A DNA stretch of 20,352 nucleotides from Halocaridina rubra (lineage: Eukaryota > Arthropoda > Malacostraca > Decapoda > Atyidae), in NCBI GenBank assembly GCA_037179515.1, contig JAXCGZ010005084.1:1-20352 (forward strand). The letters are read 5' to 3'. Below, piece by piece: positions 10,801 through 20,352 of the stretch. Made by a program: the position numbers and the translations under genes. Under the pieces are notes generated by a model. The model was not told the DNA's origin and did no database searches. It worked only from the letters and a program-made list of their open reading frames with translations. Position 1 is the first letter of the stretch, and every line of letters starts with the position of its first letter.

Positions 10801-10966
10801 TTTATTTATTTTTTTTTTGGCCCGTCCTGGTGTCACAATCATAAAAAAAAAACTTCTTTGCAGGATATAAGGAAGTACTTGTTTAGTGGAATTGGCTAAG
10901 CGAGGAGGTAGTTAATGCTAACTCAATCTATAATTTTAAGGACAAGTATGATAAGTATCACTAAGT
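7890..10966 (+). pseudogene. LINE copy 1 ORF2 (endonuclease/RT) pseudogene
   Basis: The endonuclease part reads KADIVAVTETKLSEDINSAT (ETK catalytic Glu present), GGIALLISERIKVEEI and later GKSDHCVLL (SDH catalytic His present). The GDFN motif is changed to GYFN at 8332-8343, losing its Asp. An in-frame TAA near 7939, single-base losses around 8410 and 8443 and several stops in the RT part break the frame. RT motifs still visible are SGVPQGSILGP (about 9796-9828) and MFADDAKIV (9880-9906). The thumb/C-terminal region runs from 9990 to 10540 and resumes after the insertion at 10849. No protein could be made from it. Confidence 0.88.
10541..10848. mobile_element. 308-bp unidentified A-rich-ended insertion inside LINE copy 1
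   Basis: LINE copy 2 has GCTTCGTAAG joined directly to AAAACTTCTTTGCAGG (13100-13125). In copy 1 the same two pieces are separated by 308 bp. The insert starts ATAGGTTGGCCCATGG and ends CACAATCATAAAAA before the LINE resumes, so a poly-A end is possible on the plus strand. I see no clear A/B box, terminal inverted repeat or long target-site duplication. It could be a SINE, a processed transcript fragment or filler DNA. Confidence 0.75.
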
Positions 10967-10988
10967 ACAAAATGAAACCGACTGGGAG

Positions 10989-11058
10989 ACAGGAAGTTAC
11001 GACCTTGGGGCTTTTTCCTGTGAGCACAATTAGGTAATTGCATATAGGTAATGACACA
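10989..11058 (+). promoter_or_regulatory. LINE copy 1 3' hairpin and TAGGTAAT tail
   Basis: ACAGGAA (10989-10995) pairs with TTCCTGT (11015-11021), followed by AATTAGGTAATTG and ATAGGTAATGAC. The same layout in copy 2 uses ACGGGAA/TTCCCGT. In CR1/L2-group elements the RT recognises the RNA 3' end, often a stem-loop plus short repeats, to start target-primed reverse transcription. That role here is inferred from position and the compensated base change. Confidence 0.6.
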
Positions 11059-15145
<4,087 letters not shown>

Positions 15146-15284
15146 GCTGTATTAGTATTATCCCGTCCAAGACCGAGAGTTTAAGCTGTTTACTGGCAGG
15201 AACTGCTGTGGTTGGACACCACAGTGGGGGGTTGGGGCTTGCCCTGGCTGACGAATACCCATTGTATTGAAATGGAAATAAAGG

Positions 15285-15317
<33 letters not shown>
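15146..15317 (+). repeat. Probable interspersed repeat end with (TTA)n tail
   Basis: A GC-richer block (about 15155-15265) ends in GAAATGGAAATAAAGG and then (TTA)n at 15287-15317. An AATAAA-like segment leading into a trinucleotide tail is typical of the 3' end of some LINEs and SINEs that end in or insert into (TTA)n. I cannot name the family. Confidence 0.45.
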
Positions 15318-15800
<483 letters not shown>

Positions 15801-15963
15801 AGACTGATAATAATCCAGCCACTGGATTAAGCAGGCCAGCTTAGCTCAGTGCCGGTCCCAAGCCCGGATAAATGGGGAGGGTTTCCAGGATAGTCCTAGC
15901 TAGACACTGGAAGAAAACCTCTTTGCTCAAGCAACGCATAGCTGACTAAAACGTAATGGCCCT
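15801..15963. repeat. Putative interspersed repeat fragment
   Basis: A GC-richer segment containing GCCGGTCCCAAGCCCGGATA and AATGGGGAGGGTTTCC. From memory this resembles a conserved sequence found in dispersed retroelement 3' regions of many animals. I cannot assign it to a family without a search. Confidence 0.4.
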
Positions 15964-16105
15964 CAGTCCCCAGCAGCCCTTTGATGGGCGGAGGGTGCTA
16001 GTGGAGGAGCTTCATACATGGTCAGCCGACTGACCAGTCCCCAGCAGCCCTTTGATGGGCGGAGGGTGATGGTGGAGGAGCTTCATACATGGTCAGCCGA
16101 CTGAC
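15964..16105. repeat. 71-bp direct tandem duplication
   Basis: Copy 1 (15964-16034) and copy 2 (16035-16105) both start CAGTCCCCAGCAGCCCTTTG and end GGTCAGCCGACTGAC. Only two or three bases differ (GTGCTAGTGG versus GTGATGGTGG), so the duplication is young. Confidence 0.97.
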
Positions 16106-16207
16106 AGATAGAGAACTATCTACCCAGGCGTATGGTGAGAAAGGTGAGAAAGAGAAAATAATACTTATCGTTATAAACAAACAATCTACAATGTAAAATG
16201 CTATTAA

Positions 16208-16213
16208 TTTTAT
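16208..16213 (-). terminator. Candidate polyadenylation signal for the ankyrin-cGLR gene
   Basis: A canonical AATAAA on the minus strand, about 180 nt after the stop codon, with T/G-rich DNA further downstream (16190-16160). No nearer canonical hexamer was found. Use is inferred from position. Confidence 0.45.
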
Positions 16214-16392
16214 TATGACATAAGTGTGAAGTGGTAAATTATATTTTGAAAACTCAAAGTAGAGTAGGTCAAGCAAAATAGAGATAGGGACTTTTTCAAA
16301 TAAAAAAGTATCAACCGGTACCAATATGCAGACCACTCGCTACTCCTTCATAATCTTGCCTTGCATTATTGATTAAAAAAATCTGTAAATCA

Positions 16393-18672
16393 TCACTCAG
16401 CGGGGATTTCTTTTATAATATCAAGTTCATTCAGATCTCTTAGGAATTTCAATATACGTGGAGCACACTCATATATTGATGCTTTTTCTGTTTCACCTCC
16501 AAAATATGCTTGTACTCGTGTGGCATCCCCGTCATCATTGTTCTTACTACTGGCATTCTCAGCTGCATCGTCATTCTCATCAAATTTACACATCCTTCCA
16601 AAAATAGAGCGCATTCTTTTAAGTATATTTTTGATCTCCCATTCTTGAGGATCTTTCACATCTTCAAGTTCCCGAAAGAAAGAGTTCTTCAGTGCAAATC
16701 CGCCTTTGGCGGAAAGAGAGAAAAATCTACTCTGCCAGTACTCATATTCGCACTTAATATATTGAGGGACCCATTTCTCCGTTTTTAAGTTAGCCAAAAT
16801 CATTTTACTTGCCAAATATACCAATTTCTGCTGCTCTGTGAGGTTCTTCATGATCTTGGCTTCTAATTGCCCAAATGAAAACCTCCATTTATCCTTCCCA
16901 AGACTATTTAAGACTACCTGGTCGATATCATCGCAAACAAGGATGGGTTTTGATAGATCTTTAGGCCAAGGTACTCTCAGAGTAGGCACAAAATCAACGT
17001 CTACAAGCAGCATGGGATATTTCAACCCATTCCAAGCGAAAGATAAGTTTACTCCAACCTGTGTTTTCTTTATACCTGGTAGGATCAGTTTAAGTCTAGT
17101 ATCTAGCTTCAGCGTATTTAATGATTTTAAGCCTTTCCCTGTTAATTTGTAGAATTCCTTTAGAAATTCAGATTCCCTCATTAAGTTTTTGAGTTTCTCA
17201 GGAAACGTCACATCTATTCTTTGTTTATAACCCTCAAGAAGAGACGTCTGTGTGTCGAGAATAATAAGATTAACGGACGGCATATCATCAACAGAATGAC
17301 CTATGTTTTTTAGTATTAGATTGCAGTCGTACTCATCAGGGCAGTACAGACGAACATTGTCCTCAGAACTACCTACAAATTCTAGATCTCCATCGTACAA
17401 CTCATTGCTGAGAGCAATTTCTCTCTTTAAGTGATCTAGGAATGTGCTTACAGCAGCCTTTACTTCTGCTGCTTCCCCATGTACACTGTCTACAGTAATC
17501 TCTGATACGGCCTTTTGTATGCCTTCATTTTCCCATTTGCTCTTTTGGTGCTCAAGACGATAGTCAAGCAATTCATTATGGGTTCTAACAATAAAATGCC
17601 TGGATTTTGATTTTCTGTCACATTTTAAATCATACTGCCTTAAGTACTCTGGGAAATTTTTTATGAAAGGGGATTCAAAGTTGTTCACATTGGTGTTTGA
17701 CTTCTTGAGCAATCTGTCAGTTCTTATGCCAATAATTTCACTCTCTTCCCCATCATCATCTTTACTCACATCGGTGTTCAACTTGCTGAGCTCTCTGCCA
17801 TTTCTGACTCCAATACTTCCACTCCCATCATCTTCGCCAATTTTGCTTTTGTTTATTTCATCACTGACACCTTCAGTGCTCTTACATTCTTGCTCTTCAC
17901 CATCTTCACTCTTGCTCAGTTCATCAATGATACCTCCACTATTTTCACTCTCTTCCCCTTTGGTATCTTCATTTTCGCTCAGTTCGTCATCTTCAGTGTC
18001 TTCCATTTCTGAAGTTTTATTGTCTTCTTTGGCTAGGTAATTTCCAGTCTTATTATGTCCAAACATGTAAGCGTAGTCATGTGGCAAAAATCCACTTCGA
18101 TCTCTTTGGAATTTGGCACCACGCTGAAGCAAATAAGCAATGGCTGACATATTATTAAACCTAGCAGCATGATGGAGAGGTGTCGAGTTACAGAAATGAT
18201 TCACTACCAGATTCACGTCCACTTCTGCTATAGATACCAACATATACAAAAATAAAGGCAAATTCTGTTCACTGCTGATCAAGAGAGCTTTAGAAATTAG
18301 TTCGGGTTTACAAAACTCATTGCTTTCAATATTATCGGGCACATCCGGGTTACAATATTTTTGTATTGTATAGAAAAGCTTGTAAAATTCATCACTAATA
18401 TTATCCGGCGTATTTCCCTGGATTTTAGAAATGAAACTCTCTACCCACTTAAAATATTCCTCAGGTGGGGGTTTCTCTTCGCATATGACATCCAATACTT
18501 TTAATAGAGCAGTGAGATATGATTTCCATGTCTTCAGCAGATTCTGTTGGGTGTATTGTAGATAGAGAACTATAAGTAGCAAAATCATCTGCATATACTC
18601 ATCTTTTTCATCTTCTTCTTTGGCTCTCTCATAGTTTTTATCAAGGCGACGATATTCTTGGCCAATCTTTAC
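16393..18672 (-). CDS. Ankyrin-repeat cGAS-like receptor (Mab-21 nucleotidyltransferase), main exon
   Basis: This exon follows a pyrimidine-rich acceptor (TTCCTAG, AG at 18674-18673) and stays open to the TGA at 16393. With exon 1 the product is 765 residues (positions below). Residues 7-130 are charged and helical. Ankyrin-like repeats follow at about 129-219, with STPLHHAARFNN at 169-180. Residues 222-340 are an acidic repetitive linker. The rest is a Mab-21/cGAS-like domain: GSS at 440-442 and DEYD at 452-455 (E453, D455), with the G-to-E spacing of 13 also seen in human cGAS. The third Asp is in VDVDFVP (564 or 566), followed by WP at 575-576 and KWRFSF at 601-606. No zinc-thumb Cys/His cluster is visible. 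Such enzymes make cyclic di- or oligonucleotides when bound to nucleic acid; ligand and product here are unknown. Confidence 0.88.
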   Translation of the reverse strand, partial: VKIGQEYRRLDKNYERAKEEDEKDEYMQMILLLIVLYLQYTQQNLLKTWKSYLTALLKVLDVICEEKPPPEEYFKWVESFISKIQGNTPDNISDEFYKLFYTIQKYCNPDVPDNIESNEFCKPELISKALLISSEQNLPLFLYMLVSIAEVDVNLVVNHFCNSTPLHHAARFNNMSAIAYLLQRGAKFQRDRSGFLPHDYAYMFGHNKTGNYLAKEDNKTSEMEDTEDDELSENEDTKGEESENSGGIIDELSKSEDGEEQECKSTEGVSDEINKSKIGEDDGSGSIGVRNGRELSKLNTDVSKDDDGEESEIIGIRTDRLLKKSNTNVNNFESPFIKNFPEYLRQYDLKCDRKSKSRHFIVRTHNELLDYRLEHQKSKWENEGIQKAVSEITVDSVHGEAAEVKAAVSTFLDHLKREIALSNELYDGDLEFVGSSEDNVRLYCPDEYDCNLILKNIGHSVDDMPSVNLIILDTQTSLLEGYKQRIDVTFPEKLKNLMRESEFLKEFYKLTGKGLKSLNTLKLDTRLKLILPGIKKTQVGVNLSFAWNGLKYPMLLVDVDFVPTLRVPWPKDLSKPILVCDDIDQVVLNSLGKDKWRFSFGQLEAKIMKNLTEQQKLVYLASKMILANLKTEKWVPQYIKCEYEYWQSRFFSLSAKGGFALKNSFFRELEDVKDPQEWEIKNILKRMRSIFGRMCKFDENDDAAENASSKNNDDGDATRVQAYFGGETEKASIYECAPRILKFLRDLNELDIIKEIPAE

Positions 18673-18725
18673 CTAGGAACACAACACATATTTCGTTAAA
18701 AAAAGAAAGAGCTCCTAGAGAGGGG

Positions 18726-18727
<2 letters not shown>

Positions 18728-18821
<94 letters not shown>
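18728..18821. repeat. (AT)47 microsatellite in the cGLR intron
   Basis: A 94-bp pure AT tract whose near edge is 55 nt upstream of the proposed exon 2 acceptor, in the usual branch-point zone or just beyond it. Confidence 0.98.
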
Positions 18822-18824
<3 letters not shown>

Positions 18825-19171
18825 GGAGCTCTAAAATATAAACACATTTAGACTACTCTGTAGCTAGGAAAACAGAGGAGCAAAAGTTTTAGAATCTAAT
18901 AATATGTATCTTTATGTAAGCTATAGTCATAGATTTGCTTCCTACCTCAAGGAACAAATATAAAGAAATAGATTGAGAAAATGATCAGAATATTTAAGGA
19001 ATTACCATACTTACCAGAGTACCGCTACTAACAGTTCAAGGATATTATAGTAACGAAAGACTTATATTCACCGGCACAATTTTAGTAATCATAGAGTCAA
19101 ACATAGAAGTAGAGAATTACATTGAATATTTAAGTAATGACCAATTTTAAGCAAAAAATGTGTTTTAACAT

Positions 19172-19207
19172 TACACACACTCACACACATGCATACACAC
19201 ACACACA
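19172..19207. repeat. Imperfect (CA)n tract
   Basis: ACACAC runs interrupted by T and G, followed by CATATG. A short interrupted microsatellite. Confidence 0.8.
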
Positions 19208-19533
19208 TATGGGCATTAGAACACATGCAGTCAGTATCTCTCGAATTTTTCCTTGTTTTTATGAGTGACCAGGACTAAAGTATAAAACTTAAAAAAAATT
19301 TCCCTGAATTAGGAATTCTGCAGAGTATTGTGAGTAAAAATATTATATTTGTTGTTAACAAGACTGTCCAAAATATTAAAGGAAAAGATTAAGGACACTT
19401 TTGAGAGGGGAAAGAGAAGAAGCTGTCCTGTCCTGCCTTGAAGGAAGTTTAGAAGAGTTGCCAGAGGCGAAGCCATCACATCACATGACATAAGTTTTTG
19501 TGAAAATTGGGGAGAGCTCTTACAGCCGTTTAC

Positions 19534-19551
19534 CTGATCCTGTGGTTCCAT
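19534..19551 (-). CDS. Proposed first coding exon of the ankyrin-cGLR gene (6 codons)
   Basis: The minus strand reads ATG GAA CCA CAG GAT CAG followed by the donor GTAAAC. Joined to the GTA that opens the large exon, it gives MEPQDQ-VKIGQEYRRL in phase 0. An in-frame TAA lies three codons upstream, so this ATG is the first possible start. The base at -3 is T (weak) but +4 is G. The large exon is preceded by an in-frame TAG inside the intron, so without an upstream exon the protein would start at the internal ATG at 18594 and lose 26 charged codons. The choice of this exon is an inference from splice signals; another, more distant exon is possible. Confidence 0.5.
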
Positions 19552-20352
19552 ATATTGTTAAAATCAATATCCTTCCTATTTAAATTAACTTGATAGTTAG
19601 TTTGTTATATGAAATAATTGAATAATTAAATAAATACGAAAAATACACCCGTCAACAGTACTGAGCTAAGTTGCCAAGAAACACAGCTGCCCGTTTTTTC
19701 TTTTTGCTTTGTTCTCTTTTTTTTTTTGTCTAAATTGAGTTGGTTTTAAAGTTTGATCCTGTGATAACAAACCTTGGTTAACAAGTGATTAATATTTTTT
19801 TTCTTCTGAAATGACCAGTTTAGCAGTTAAGAAGAATATTATATAGCAGAAACAGGTGGGTGCCTCCTCAGATACAAATTCAAATTTTCCTTCAAGTGGA
19901 ATTTTGTTTTGCATTTTTTCCTCTTATCAAATGATTAAAGTAAAATTTTAAGAAACTTTTCTCTCTCTTTTTTTCTCTCTCTATATATTCTTGACGTAAG
20001 GGCTAAGAAAGTCAACTGTTGTAACTTTGCCTTTAGGCCGGTAGAGGGCAGAGTGCACACTCGAAAACCCACCCACCAGAGAGGAGAGCATACCCAGAGA
20101 GTGCTTCATTTGGAACTTAGGCCTTGCTGGGGGCAGAACCACGTCCTAGATAGAAATCTCCCCCGAAGGGGGTGGGGAACTGTGAACTGTGTTAATGGGG
20201 AACTGTGACTGGTAGGAATGGGAGCTTTGAGGTTCTAAAAAAGTGTATAGTTTTCATAAACAACTATGAAAAACTTGGAATATCTATTATCACCTCGCAT
20301 GCTGTAGCTCTGGCCTGGTAAGAAAAACGATGATGCGACATTCTGTGAAAGA
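19552..20352. other. Upstream region of the cGLR gene
   Basis: This should hold the promoter and 5' untranslated region. It is AT-rich except for a GC-richer block at about 20030-20225. That block contains CCCCC-GAA-GGGGG (20160-20172) and two copies of GGGGAACTGTGA near 20174 and 20198. No coding frame is supported and no TATA box can be assigned with confidence. Confidence 0.4.

Larger units (their letters stand above)
18673..19533 (-). other. Intron of the ankyrin-cGLR gene
   Basis: Bounded by GTAAAC (GT at 19533-19532) and TTCCTAG (AG at 18674-18673). It contains a (TA)n tract only about 55 nt from the acceptor and an imperfect (CA)n tract around 19172-19207. Apart from these it is AT-rich with nothing recognised. 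Confidence 0.55.

Noticed and set aside
17663..18040. Plus-strand Ser/Leu-rich open frame
   Set aside because: It is the antisense shadow of the acidic linker of the cGLR gene.
16393..18594. Retroelement or viral origin for the large minus-strand ORF
   Set aside because: Ankyrin and Mab-21/cGAS motifs explain it as a host gene; no RT, integrase or capsid motif is present.
19309..19551. 80-codon minus-strand ORF as a separate protein
   Set aside because: Only its first six codons are used in the splice model; the rest looks like intron read-through with no recognised domain.

Overview
The window looks like nuclear DNA of an arthropod, most likely a decapod crustacean. This is an inference from three things: AT-rich spliced genes, very long (CA)n/(TA)n microsatellites, and RTE-type and CR1/L2-type non-LTR retrotransposons mixed with tRNA-derived SINEs. 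No bacterial operon, CRISPR array or rRNA gene is visible.

Layout: 1-2330 is a decayed plus-strand RTE-type retrotransposon. On the opposite strand, 2554-4744 holds the first three coding exons of a valyl-tRNA synthetase, probably the mitochondrial enzyme; the rest of the gene lies beyond the left edge. AT-rich DNA follows, with one ~148-bp tandem duplication at 5231-5528. From 7467 to about 15800 there is a pile-up of repeats: a 57-bp LINE tail, a nearly complete but broken CR1/L2-type LINE (7563-11064), a second 5'-truncated but nearly intact copy (11203-13332), a 1,049-bp (TA)n array, two tRNA-derived SINE copies and further dinucleotide arrays. Each LINE copy is preceded and followed by (AC)n.

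The most interesting gene is on the minus strand at 16393-19551. It is a two-exon gene for a predicted 765-residue protein with ankyrin-like repeats, an acidic repetitive linker and a Mab-21/cGAS-like nucleotidyltransferase domain with the catalytic GS...ExD...D residues in place. It is best read as a cGAS-like receptor (cGLR) fused to ankyrin repeats, a candidate innate immune nucleic-acid sensor. A six-codon first exon (19534-19551) joins the large exon in phase.

The two cellular genes are unrelated in function (mitochondrial translation and probable innate sensing). The repeat pile-up between them shows how LINE tails, (AC)n tracts and (TA)n expansions are physically linked. The LINE copies also carry a 3' hairpin with one compensated base pair.
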